Assembly: GCA_016194725.1 (NCBI GenBank)
Contig: JACQAW010000473.1
Span: forward strand, 1-5,675
DNA length: 5,675 bases
Reading direction: 5' to 3'
Origin: Deltaproteobacteria bacterium
Lineage (GTDB): Bacteria; Bdellovibrionota; UBA1018; UBA923
Under the pieces are notes generated by a model. The model did not search any database. It saw only the letters and a list, made by a program, of their open reading frames with translations, and was not told the origin of the DNA. The translations under genes were made by a program, and so were the position numbers. How positions within the stretch are numbered: position 1 is the stretch's first letter; each line of letters starts with the position of its first letter. Positions 1 through 5,675 of the stretch are shown here, piece after piece.

Positions 1-996
1 CTGGGCCTGGAAGTGCACACCGTGCCCGTGCGCGGACGCTGGGACCGCAAGGCCTTTGCCCAGCTGCGCGAGCTGCTCGACCATCTTCAGCCCCGGGTGG
101 CTCATGCCCATGACGTCAAAGCCAGCCTGTATCTGATGAAAGCCGCTCGCGTGCGCGCGGGCTTCAAGCCGCAGCTGGTTTCGACTCACCATGGAGCGGT
201 GGCCAGAAAAGGCAAGATTCGCTTATACGAAGAGATCTACGTGCGGTGGGTGCTGCCCCGCTTTGACGACGTCATGTGCGTCTGCGAGGGCGATATCGCG
301 TCTCTAAATAGACGTGGTTTACCCCTGAGCAAGCTGCACCTGCATATCAATGGGGTGGACAGGCCTAAGGTGGAGCCCCAGGCCCGGGATGACGTTCAAA
401 GGACGATAAGAGCCCGCTGGAAGCTTTCCATGCCCAGCCTGCCTGAGCCCGGCGAGGCCCTGTATTTAGGCGCCGTAGCCCGTCTGAGCGACGAAAAACG
501 GCATGATCGCATGCTCAACGTGCTTTCGGTGCTGAAGCGGGAAATGCCCGGTAAACGCGTGGTTCTGGTTTGCTTTGGCACAGGGGCCGAGGAAGCCCGT
601 CTTAAAGGGCTGACGGCAGCCGCAGGGCTGCAAAATGACGTATTCTGGATGGGGTACTCGAAGACCATTGGCCAGGAAATAGCCGGCTTTGACCTCTTGC
701 TGTGCATGTCTGACGGCGAAGGCATACCAATCAATCTTATTGAGGCTGGCTGGGCCGGAACGCCCGTATTTTCGACGCGAGTGGGGGGCATACCCGATCT
801 GCTCAGCTCGGACCAGGTGGGCTATCTTGTCGAAAAGTCAGACACCGACCAGGCCATCGGCCGCACGATGGCCAGGGTGCTGGGCGATACCGCGGGCCGC
901 GAAGCCCTGGGACGCCGTTACCAGCAGTATATCGTCGCGAACTTCTCAGAAAAGGCGTGGCTTGATACGCTGCGCGCCGTTTACCGCAAGAGCTAG
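1..996 (+). CDS. GT4-family glycosyltransferase, 5'-truncated by window edge
   Basis: The frame is open from base 1 and ends in TAG at 994-996, giving 331 visible residues. GT4 enzymes are usually about 360-400 residues, so I infer that the true start and the first glycine-rich loop lie upstream; the GTG at 13 is just an internal valine. The protein should be a cytosolic, GT-B fold, retaining enzyme moving a sugar from a nucleotide donor to a surface glycan or lipid acceptor. Visible marks are an N-terminal domain piece with HAHD (visible residues about 35-38), THHG (about 62-65), the NGVD linker motif (about 117-120), then the C-terminal donor domain with GAVARLSDEK (about 157-166). The EX7E motif follows, EGIPINLIE at 240-248, and then VGGIPDLL. 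The C-terminal domain is complete. It converges on glmS with a 23-bp gap and no obvious terminator between them. Family call is firm; donor, acceptor and pathway cannot be read from the sequence. Confidence 0.9.
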   Translation: MGLEVHTVPVRGRWDRKAFAQLRELLDHLQPRVAHAHDVKASLYLMKAARVRAGFKPQLVSTHHGAVARKGKIRLYEEIYVRWVLPRFDDVMCVCEGDIASLNRRGLPLSKLHLHINGVDRPKVEPQARDDVQRTIRARWKLSMPSLPEPGEALYLGAVARLSDEKRHDRMLNVLSVLKREMPGKRVVLVCFGTGAEEARLKGLTAAAGLQNDVFWMGYSKTIGQEIAGFDLLLCMSDGEGIPINLIEAGWAGTPVFSTRVGGIPDLLSSDQVGYLVEKSDTDQAIGRTMARVLGDTAGREALGRRYQQYIVANFSEKAWLDTLRAVYRKS

Positions 997-1019
997 AAAT
1001 ACCACCTGCCGAACAAAAC

Positions 1020-2921
1020 TCATTCGACCGTGACGCTTTTCGCGAGGTTACGCGGCTGATCCACGTCAGTGCCTTTGTGTACCGCGATTTGGTACGAGAA
1101 CAGCTGCATGATCGGGGCGAGCAGGAAGGGAATCAGTGTCTCGCTAAGCACAGGCTTTCCGTCTTCCTTCTTCGTGTTGATGGGCAACGGAATGAAGTGG
1201 TCGCACATCGAAGGCAGCAGCTTGTCGTCGGCATGGCCGACGGCGATGATTTTCGCGCCACGTGCCTTGGCTTCTTGAAGGTTTGAAACCGTCTTCTCGT
1301 ACCACAGGTCGTGGGGGGCAAGAACGACGACGGCGAAATCAGGCTCGAGCATGGCGATGGGGCCATGCTTGAGCTCGCCAGCGGCGTAGCCTTCGGCGTG
1401 CACGTAGGCTATCTCTTTGAGCTTCAGCGCGCCTTCCAGCGCGATGGGGAACGAGTAACCGCGCCCGACGAAGAAAAAGCCCTTCGAGTTCTGGGTCGCC
1501 AACGCCGCGGCCTTTGTGGCACGCGAGGTGGCGCTCTCTTCAAGCAGTCCGTTGGCAAGATGATGCGGAAGTTCGAAAAGCTCGCGATACATCTTTTCGA
1601 TCTCGATCATGGCTTTGCCCGACGAGTCAGCCATGGCGGCTTCACGACCCAGCTTGCCGGCAAGCAGAAGCATCATGAGAATCTGGCCGGTGAAGGCTTT
1701 TGTCGATGCCACACCGATTTCGGGGCCGGCATACGTGTAGAAGGCCGATTTGGCTTCGCGCGAAATCGTGCTGCCTTTGACGTTGCTGATGCACATGGTG
1801 GGAATTCCGCGCTTGTTGACGTCCTGAAGCACGGCAAGCGTATCGGCTGTTTCGCCGGACTGGGAAACGCCCATGACGACCTGATTCTTTTTCAGAACAG
1901 GCGAGCGGTAACGGAACTCACTGGCCAGCTCGGCTTCGACTGAAAGACCGGCGAGTTTTTCGAACCAGAATTTTCCGAGCAGCGAGGCGTGCCACGAGGT
2001 GCCACAGGCGACGATGGAAAGTCGATCAGTCTTGCTCAGCTGGTCCAGGCCCGGGTGAGGAGCGAAGTCGAATGGAATATGCCCGCCCGAGGTGGCGAAG
2101 TTGGCATTGAGCGTGTCCAGAATCGTGCGCGCCTGCTCGTGAATTTCTTTGAGCATGTAGTGCGGATAGCCGTTTTTATCGAGCCGATCCGCCGACCAGT
2201 CCAGCTTGGTGGCCGGGCGCTTGATGGGCTTGGCGGTATGAACGTCGAAAAATTCGATGCCGCTCTTTCGGCATACGATCATGTCGTAGTTCTCGAGGTA
2301 GTGCACCTGATTGGTGTAATCCAGGATGGGCTGGGCGTCGCTGGCCAGCATGGCGCCGTGTTCGGAATTCCACGAGGCCACGAGCGGCGAGCCGTTGCGA
2401 ATGCCCACGATAAGACCGGGCTGGCGTTCGCTCATGACCACGACGCTCGAATTGCCCGAAATTTTCAGGAAACTGCGGCGAATGGCTTCAATAAAGTCGA
2501 CTTTGGAGTCGGTCATCTCAAAGAGCACCAGGAAAGCGAAGAGCTCGCTGTCGGTTTCGGATTTCGGCGTGAAACCCTTGGACTGCACCAACTTCTGGAT
2601 CTCGCGATAGTTTTCGATGATGCCGTTGTGCACGAGCACGATGTCCTGCACGCGGTGCGGATGCGCGTTCTTGGTGTTCGGGGCCCCATGGGTGGCCCAG
2701 CGCGTATGCCCGATGCCGCCTTCGACGCCTGATTGCCGGCGATCAGCGAGCAGTGTCTCGATGCCGACGATTTTACCGGCAGCCTTGTGCACTTCGATCA
2801 TGCCGCCATGGAACATGGCCACGCCGCTGCTGTCGTAGCCGCGGTACTCAAGACGCTTCAATCCTTTGAGAAGAACGTCCGAAATTGAACGTTCGCCGAC
2901 ATAACCAATAATTCCGCACAT
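1020..2921 (-). CDS. glmS: Glutamine-fructose-6-phosphate aminotransferase (isomerizing), GlmS
   Basis: This cytosolic enzyme makes glucosamine-6-phosphate from fructose-6-phosphate and glutamine, the first committed step to UDP-GlcNAc for peptidoglycan and LPS. The 633 residues are slightly longer than E. coli GlmS (609). The N-terminal class II glutaminase domain (about 2-240) starts MCGIIGY, so Cys2 becomes the N-terminal nucleophile. It also shows HTRWATHG with R74, the oxyanion-hole N99-G100, and D124 in SETDSE. Two SIS domains follow. The first has CGTS (306-309) and SQSGET (353-358), which bind sugar phosphate. The second has E503, H519 in GELKHGP, and the C-terminal DQPRNLAKSVTVE with K628, equivalent to E. 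coli K603. All key residues are present. About 20 extra residues relative to E. coli fall after SQSGET, some around 580-592. The ATG at 2921 is fixed by the need for Cys2 and by a GGAAG ribosome site 11 bases upstream. It appears monocistronic. Confidence 0.98.
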   Translation of the reverse strand: MCGIIGYVGERSISDVLLKGLKRLEYRGYDSSGVAMFHGGMIEVHKAAGKIVGIETLLADRRQSGVEGGIGHTRWATHGAPNTKNAHPHRVQDIVLVHNGIIENYREIQKLVQSKGFTPKSETDSELFAFLVLFEMTDSKVDFIEAIRRSFLKISGNSSVVVMSERQPGLIVGIRNGSPLVASWNSEHGAMLASDAQPILDYTNQVHYLENYDMIVCRKSGIEFFDVHTAKPIKRPATKLDWSADRLDKNGYPHYMLKEIHEQARTILDTLNANFATSGGHIPFDFAPHPGLDQLSKTDRLSIVACGTSWHASLLGKFWFEKLAGLSVEAELASEFRYRSPVLKKNQVVMGVSQSGETADTLAVLQDVNKRGIPTMCISNVKGSTISREAKSAFYTYAGPEIGVASTKAFTGQILMMLLLAGKLGREAAMADSSGKAMIEIEKMYRELFELPHHLANGLLEESATSRATKAAALATQNSKGFFFVGRGYSFPIALEGALKLKEIAYVHAEGYAAGELKHGPIAMLEPDFAVVVLAPHDLWYEKTVSNLQEAKARGAKIIAVGHADDKLLPSMCDHFIPLPINTKKEDGKPVLSETLIPFLLAPIMQLFSYQIAVHKGTDVDQPRNLAKSVTVE

Positions 2922-2932
2922 GGGGTGAAATG

Positions 2933-2941
2933 CTTCCTTTT
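2933..2941 (-). promoter_or_regulatory. Ribosome binding site of glmS
   Basis: On the - strand AAAAGGAAG ends 11 bases before the glmS ATG. It is the only purine-rich Shine-Dalgarno-like sequence in the 58-bp gap and supports the start that exposes Cys2. Confidence 0.7.
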
Positions 2942-2945
2942 GTAT

Positions 2946-2954
2946 CTTATATCA
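2946..2954 (-). promoter_or_regulatory. Candidate extended -10 promoter of glmS
   Basis: The - strand reads TGATATAAG, which fits an extended -10 (TGn followed by TATAAG, five of six to TATAAT). No good -35 is seen 16-18 bases upstream, where the sequence is A-rich, but extended -10 promoters can do without one. Transcription would start near 2939, giving a leader of under 20 bases with the ribosome site at its very start. The terminator just upstream makes a separate glmS promoter likely. The short leader leaves no room for a glmS ribozyme. Confidence 0.45.
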
Positions 2955-2965
2955 GTGGATCAGTG
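2951..2965. repeat. Short direct repeat ATCAGTG-G-ATCAGTG
   Basis: Two perfect 7-base copies (2951-2957 and 2959-2965) lie 8 bases apart and touch the candidate glmS -10. They could be an operator half-site pair or chance; nothing else in the sequence decides it. Confidence 0.5.
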
Positions 2966-2969
2966 AAAG

Positions 2970-3001
2970 TTTTTAAAAATCAATCGCCCCGTCTGGGCGA
3001 T
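2970..3001 (-). terminator. Intrinsic terminator of the epimerase-TolC operon
   Basis: Read on the - strand, ATCGCCC (3001-2995) and GGGCGAT (2989-2983) form a perfect 7-bp stem with a 5-base loop. The TGA stop follows, then TTTTT (2979-2975). The stem is made of the last coding triplets of the TolC-like gene, so the hairpin sits inside the CDS and the U-tract begins at the stop codon. It should separate this operon from glmS, which has its start 58 bp further on. The A run after the T run could also help a weaker terminator form for the opposite strand, but no + strand gene ends here. Confidence 0.7.
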
Positions 3002-4317
3002 CCGTTTGTTCCAAGCTCCAGGTCCCGGTTGCTCTGGATAAGTACCTTGAGGAACTTACCTTCGAGCGCCAGGCGCTTCAAGGTAATGCGATGACCTGAC
3101 AGGGTGTTGCGTGCCGATAATACTTCAGTTTTAGCACGAGCCAGGTTGGTTATCGCGTCTAAACGTTCGCGTACCGTAACCTTGCCCAGGTCGAGCAGGT
3201 AGTTTTGTTCGGCAAGCAGGGCTTCAGACGCCTGCACGCTTGTTTCAGCGTTCGTGATTCGGGTTTTTTCGCCGGCTATGTCGGCCAGCGCGCTTTCCAG
3301 CACGCGTCCCAGCTCGAGACCCAATTCCTGTTGGCGAATTTCAACGTCTTTGACGTTGCGCTTGGCCAGGGCAATCGTGGGAAAGTAGCCGAAGCCAAGG
3401 CTGAGGGTAGCGCTGGCCGTAACCGTAAAGGCGCTACCGCCCGCCACGGAACTTGCCGTTCCGGCCTGGCCCGAACAGCCACCCAGAAAAGCCCAGCGGG
3501 CATTGCCCACGCCGGCTTCGGCGGCTTCTTTGAGAAAGTCGAGCTGCGTGCGCTCAGGTGCGCGCATCAGCATCTTGGTCAGCACGGGATTGGTGGGTAA
3601 CATGTCTTCATAGATCGAAGGAATTTCGTCGCCGAGCTCGATGGTGAACTTCTGCTCGATGTTGAAGCCCAGCATTTTGCGTAAAGCCGCATGCTCGTCT
3701 GCAAGGGTTTCGCCGATCTTGATGTAGTCGGCAGCCAGACGGCCGTGCTCGATGGTGCCGCGCAACACATCGGCGCGAGGCATGAGGCCGATTTTCGACT
3801 GAACCTCGAGGCCTTTGACGTACTCGTCAATGCCGGCCACGGTTTGCGCAACGGTTTCCATGACCTGCTCGTCGCCCTTGACGTGCACCAGCACGTTGAG
3901 CGCCATGGCGTAGGTATTCAGGCGGGTGATTTCAAGGCCGGTGATATCCGAGGCATAAGACTTGTCGGCCTGCTTCAGCGCATACCATTTCGAAGGAAAA
4001 AGAAACGGCACGAGGCAGCTGGCAAAGTTAACCAGAAAGGTGGGCGTGGCCGAGATAGCCTGAATGAAGTTCAGGTTCAGCGAAGGCAGCAAGTCGGCAC
4101 GAGCGGCGTTTACCGACTGCTTGGCGCGAAGAACCTGGGCCATTGCCTTGGTGATGTCGATGTTGTTTCCGAACAGGATTTTGTCCAGGTTCTTGGGGGT
4201 GACGACAATGGTTCTGTCGATGAGAGTGCCGTTGAGCTCGGGGCTGCTGGCGAAAGCGGGTAGTGCCAGCGACAGAGCCAGGGACATGTTCAAGGCGAAA
4301 ATAATCTTGTTCTTCAT
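2980..4317 (-). CDS. TolC-family outer-membrane channel (outer membrane efflux protein)
   Basis: This 445-residue protein has a clear Sec signal peptide: MKNK, a hydrophobic stretch to about residue 20, and a likely cut after AFA at residue 23. There is no lipobox cysteine. The mature part shows the two-fold repeat of TolC-family proteins. In the first half are a helix ending ARADLLPSLNLN (72-83), a hydrophobic strand region (84-110), and a long helix pair containing KIGLMPRADVLRG (175-187). In the second half are a Gly/Ser/Thr-rich strand and loop region (278-312) and a helix pair with LGKVTVRERLDAITNLARAK (377-396). Such proteins form trimeric outer-membrane barrels with periplasmic tunnels and need inner-membrane and adaptor partners; none is encoded in this window. 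The start lies 6 bp after the epimerase stop, with GAGAG of the upstream gene's final codons as the probable ribosome site, so translation may be coupled. Fold is secure; cargo is unknown. Confidence 0.88.
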   Translation of the reverse strand: MKNKIIFALNMSLALSLALPAFASSPELNGTLIDRTIVVTPKNLDKILFGNNIDITKAMAQVLRAKQSVNAARADLLPSLNLNFIQAISATPTFLVNFASCLVPFLFPSKWYALKQADKSYASDITGLEITRLNTYAMALNVLVHVKGDEQVMETVAQTVAGIDEYVKGLEVQSKIGLMPRADVLRGTIEHGRLAADYIKIGETLADEHAALRKMLGFNIEQKFTIELGDEIPSIYEDMLPTNPVLTKMLMRAPERTQLDFLKEAAEAGVGNARWAFLGGCSGQAGTASSVAGGSAFTVTASATLSLGFGYFPTIALAKRNVKDVEIRQQELGLELGRVLESALADIAGEKTRITNAETSVQASEALLAEQNYLLDLGKVTVRERLDAITNLARAKTEVLSARNTLSGHRITLKRLALEGKFLKVLIQSNRDLELGTNGSPRRGD

Positions 4318-4323
4318 TTGTAC

Positions 4324-5271
4324 TTACTCTCTCACTAGTTGGATCAGGCCGGTTTTTAGGTCGTGTTCGGTTTTAAATTTGATGATGTCGCGGGCGCGCT
4401 GAATATTGGCCAGCGAGTGCACCACGTCGCCTTCACGCGCCGGGGCATTGATGAGCTCGGACTTGCCGCCCGAAAGCTCGCGGATCATTTCGGCAAGCTG
4501 GCGTACCGTGATTGAGCTTCCGGTACCCAGGTTGATGGGCCTGGCGTCCCAATTTTCGGTTTTAACGCTCAAAGCCGCCGCGCAGGCGTTGGCAATGTCG
4601 TACACCGAGATGAAATCACGCGTTTGAATTCCGCCGGCGTTCAGTGGCAACGGCTTGCCTTCGCGAGCGAACTTGCTGAAAATCGTAATGACGCCCGAAT
4701 AAGGCGACGTAGGGTCCTGACCGGGACCGAAAATATTGAAGAAGCGGTAAACCATTGAAGGAATGCCGAACGCGCTTTTGTACAACTCGATGGCTCTTTC
4801 GCAGGCATGCTTTTGCGCGGCATAGAACGAGAAAAATTCGGCAGCCGTGTCGTTTTCGGTAAGAGCGCGGCCGTCATCGCCCATGCTTCCATATAATGCC
4901 GCCGTGCTGGCGAACACGAGACGGATGGGTGCGGGGGACTTTGATGAATGTTTGCGAATCGCTTCGAGAACCGTGAGCGTCGCCGTGAAATTGTTCGAAT
5001 AACTTTCGAGCGGATCTTTCTGGCAGAGGGGTACGCTGACCGTAGCGGCCAGATGATATACAGTCGAGACGCCGCCAACCAGCTCATGCAGCAACTTCTG
5101 GTCGCGCACGTCGCCCTGAATGTATTCAACACCTTCAACCACGGTCGTGGGCTTGCGCAGATCGAGAACGCGCACCAAATAACCTAGATTTATGAGTTTC
5201 CGGCTAAGGTGTGTTCCGACAAATCCTGCACCACCGGTGACAAGAATAGATTGCGTCTGGCAAGTTTGCAT
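4324..5271 (-). CDS. NAD-dependent UDP-sugar 4-epimerase-like protein (extended SDR)
   Basis: Extended short-chain dehydrogenase/reductase of 315 residues, cytosolic, acting on a nucleotide sugar. It shows TGGAGFVG (12-19) for NAD binding, D37 at the end of strand 2, GDVRD (53-57), HLAA (73-76), S122-T123, and the catalytic Y150-xxx-K154. FFNIFGPGQDP (177-187) and TRDFISVYDI (217-226) are typical of GalE/WbpP-type epimerases. S286 in GDVVHS aligns by eye with E. coli GalE Tyr299 and Pseudomonas WbpP Ser306; a small residue there is associated with accepting UDP-GlcNAc as well as UDP-Glc. I chose the ATG at 5271 because it has AGGA 12 bases upstream and begins just before the Rossmann strand. 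An in-frame TTG at 5319 lies upstream of the predicted transcription start. It is first in an operon with the TolC-like gene. Relatives include dehydratases and UDP-glucuronate epimerases, so substrate is uncertain. Confidence 0.85.
   Translation of the reverse strand: MQTCQTQSILVTGGAGFVGTHLSRKLINLGYLVRVLDLRKPTTVVEGVEYIQGDVRDQKLLHELVGGVSTVYHLAATVSVPLCQKDPLESYSNNFTATLTVLEAIRKHSSKSPAPIRLVFASTAALYGSMGDDGRALTENDTAAEFFSFYAAQKHACERAIELYKSAFGIPSMVYRFFNIFGPGQDPTSPYSGVITIFSKFAREGKPLPLNAGGIQTRDFISVYDIANACAAALSVKTENWDARPINLGTGSSITVRQLAEMIRELSGGKSELINAPAREGDVVHSLANIQRARDIIKFKTEHDLKTGLIQLVRE
4327..4333 (-). promoter_or_regulatory. Ribosome binding site of TolC-like gene inside epimerase 3' end
   Basis: On the - strand GAGAGAG comes just before the epimerase TAA and 9 bases before the TolC-like ATG. 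It is a modest Shine-Dalgarno match, and its overlap with the upstream coding sequence points to translational coupling. Confidence 0.5.
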
Positions 5272-5282
5272 TGCTTTGGATC

Positions 5283-5290
5283 GTCCTTTT
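5283..5290 (-). promoter_or_regulatory. Ribosome binding site deciding the epimerase start
   Basis: AAAAGGAC on the - strand, with AGGA ending 12 bases before the ATG at 5271. It favours that ATG over the upstream in-frame TTG at 5319, which has no purine-rich site. Confidence 0.65.
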
Positions 5291-5298
5291 CGTGCCGC

Positions 5299-5327
5299 GT
5301 TATACCAGCGGTGACGCAAGATGTCAT
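5299..5327 (-). promoter_or_regulatory. Sigma-70-type promoter of the epimerase-TolC operon
   Basis: On the - strand ATGACA (5327-5322, five of six to TTGACA) is followed after exactly 17 bases by TATAAC (5304-5299, five of six to TATAAT). A TGG directly before it makes an extended -10. Transcription should start near 5292, leaving a leader of about 20 bases that carries the ribosome site. This is the best promoter in the window. Confidence 0.7.
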
Positions 5328-5331
5328 TAGT

Positions 5332-5394
5332 TTTAGTTGTGTATTATTGTCCAGTATATAAGCACTTGATAAATTGGTGAAAAACATTTACAAG
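5332..5394 (+). promoter_or_regulatory. Weak candidate promoters for the secreted propeller gene
   Basis: Two options exist in this AT-rich stretch. TATAAG at 5357-5362 is a good -10 without a convincing -35, and would give a leader of about 38 bases. TTGATA (5366-5371) is 17 bases before TACAAG (5389-5394), but transcription would then begin only a few bases before the ATG at 5407. Neither is decisive. Confidence 0.3.
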
Positions 5395-5406
5395 ACGCGT
5401 CAGTAT

Positions 5407-5675
5407 ATGAAGCTCACTCTGGTTTTATTCCTTCTTTTCGGTAGCTTAAATGCGGCCCATGCTGCCCCCCTGCAATATATCCCTCGCGGCATTGGCGGCG
5501 GCGGAGCCATGTCCGGATTTTCCATAAGCCCGTACTCAGATTTGATGTTCGTGGGAACCGACATGGGCACGTTGTTTCGCAGCGCCAATGGCGGAAAAAC
5601 GTGGCTGCCGATTCATCATTCGCAAGTCGGTTTTGACTCCAATCTGGAGCATGCGGCATATGTGGGATTTAACGC
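5407..5675 (+). CDS. Secreted Asp-box beta-propeller protein, N-terminal part (BNR/GH74-like)
   Basis: The reading frame is open from ATG 5407 to the window end, so 89 residues are visible and the 3' end is missing. Residues 1-19 form a Sec signal peptide: MK, a long Leu/Phe core, and a cut after AHA. The mature start has a glycine run (GIGGGG, 28-33), SGFSISP (36-42), VGTDMGTLFRS (49-59) and an Asp-box SANGGKTW (59-66, pattern SxNxGxTW). This succession of a Gly-rich opening, a TD-x-G turn, then an Asp-box is like the first blade of GH74 xyloglucanases and of other sialidase/VPS10-type propellers. I infer an exported beta-propeller, possibly glycan-acting; D52 is where GH74 enzymes carry a catalytic Asp, by eye only. 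No clear Shine-Dalgarno precedes the ATG. In-frame GTG 5377 and TTG 5374 are possible but less likely starts. It is divergent from the epimerase operon. Confidence 0.75.
   Translation, partial: MKLTLVLFLLFGSLNAAHAAPLQYIPRGIGGGGAMSGFSISPYSDLMFVGTDMGTLFRSANGGKTWLPIHHSQVGFDSNLEHAAYVGFN

Noticed and set aside
396..1033. Open frames overlapping the GT4 gene (396-791 on -, 689-1033 on +)
   Set aside because: Out of frame with a clear GT4 domain and with shadow-like composition rich in Arg, Ser and Pro.
1311..2732. Long open frames on the + strand opposite glmS (1311-1943 and 1989-2732)
   Set aside because: They are antisense to a complete, motif-perfect glmS, show no recognisable domain, and are explained by GC-biased codon use of the real gene.
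2922..2979. glmS ribozyme/riboswitch in the glmS leader
   Set aside because: The gap is only 58 bp and lacks the ribozyme core; the known element needs well over 100 bases.
3691..4263. Open frame on the + strand opposite the TolC-like gene
   Set aside because: No domain, no convincing start context, and fully covered by a gene with a signal peptide and TolC-family repeats.
5272..5319. Upstream TTG start adding 16 residues to the epimerase
   Set aside because: The TTG lies upstream of the predicted transcription start, lacks a ribosome site, and the added residues precede the normal Rossmann beginning.
5190..5659. Small - strand open frames across the right end (5190-5387, 5400-5588, 5414-5659)
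   Set aside because: They overlap the divergent promoter region or lie antisense to the signal peptide and Asp-box coding frame, and show no domain or good ribosome site.
1..5675. CRISPR array, tRNA, rRNA, insertion sequence or attachment site
   Set aside because: No regularly spaced repeats, cloverleaf-like sequence, transposase frame or terminal inverted repeats were seen on either strand.

Overview
The window looks like chromosomal DNA from a Gram-negative, free-living type of bacterium. Two products carry Sec signal peptides, one of them is a TolC-type outer-membrane channel, and the promoters read like sigma-70 sites. By eye the genes are moderately GC-rich and the intergenic stretches AT-rich; I did not compute the values. 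I could not place the organism to phylum from the sequence, and I saw no mobile element, CRISPR array, tRNA or rRNA.

Layout from left to right. (1) On the + strand is the 3' part of a GT4 glycosyltransferase gene, whose start lies before base 1. (2) Converging on it after 23 bp is glmS on the - strand, a complete 633-residue glucosamine-6-phosphate synthase. It has its own short leader and a likely extended -10 promoter. (3) Upstream of glmS on the same strand is a two-gene operon. It starts with a UDP-sugar 4-epimerase-like SDR gene (ATG at 5271) and continues after only 6 bp with a TolC-family outer-membrane protein (2980-4317). The operon has a good promoter (5299-5327), and its intrinsic terminator is built into the last codons of the TolC-like gene, so glmS should be separately transcribed. 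(4) Across a 135-bp divergent intergenic region, the + strand carries the start of a secreted protein. It has a signal peptide, a glycine-rich strand and an Asp-box, as in BNR/GH74-like beta-propellers, and it runs off the right edge.

Taken together, the genes suggest cell-surface carbohydrate work. GlmS makes GlcN-6-P for UDP-GlcNAc. The epimerase may convert UDP-GlcNAc or UDP-Glc to the galacto form, since a serine aligns with the E. coli GalE Tyr299 position. The GT4 enzyme would use nucleotide sugars for glycan assembly, and the TolC-like channel and the secreted propeller act at or beyond the outer membrane. These pathway links are inference from annotation and proximity. The least ordinary points are the tight epimerase-TolC pairing, two cysteines at matching positions in the predicted outer loops of the TolC-like protein, the terminator inside coding sequence, and the partial propeller protein. 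I did not find strong evidence for a wholly new system in this window.
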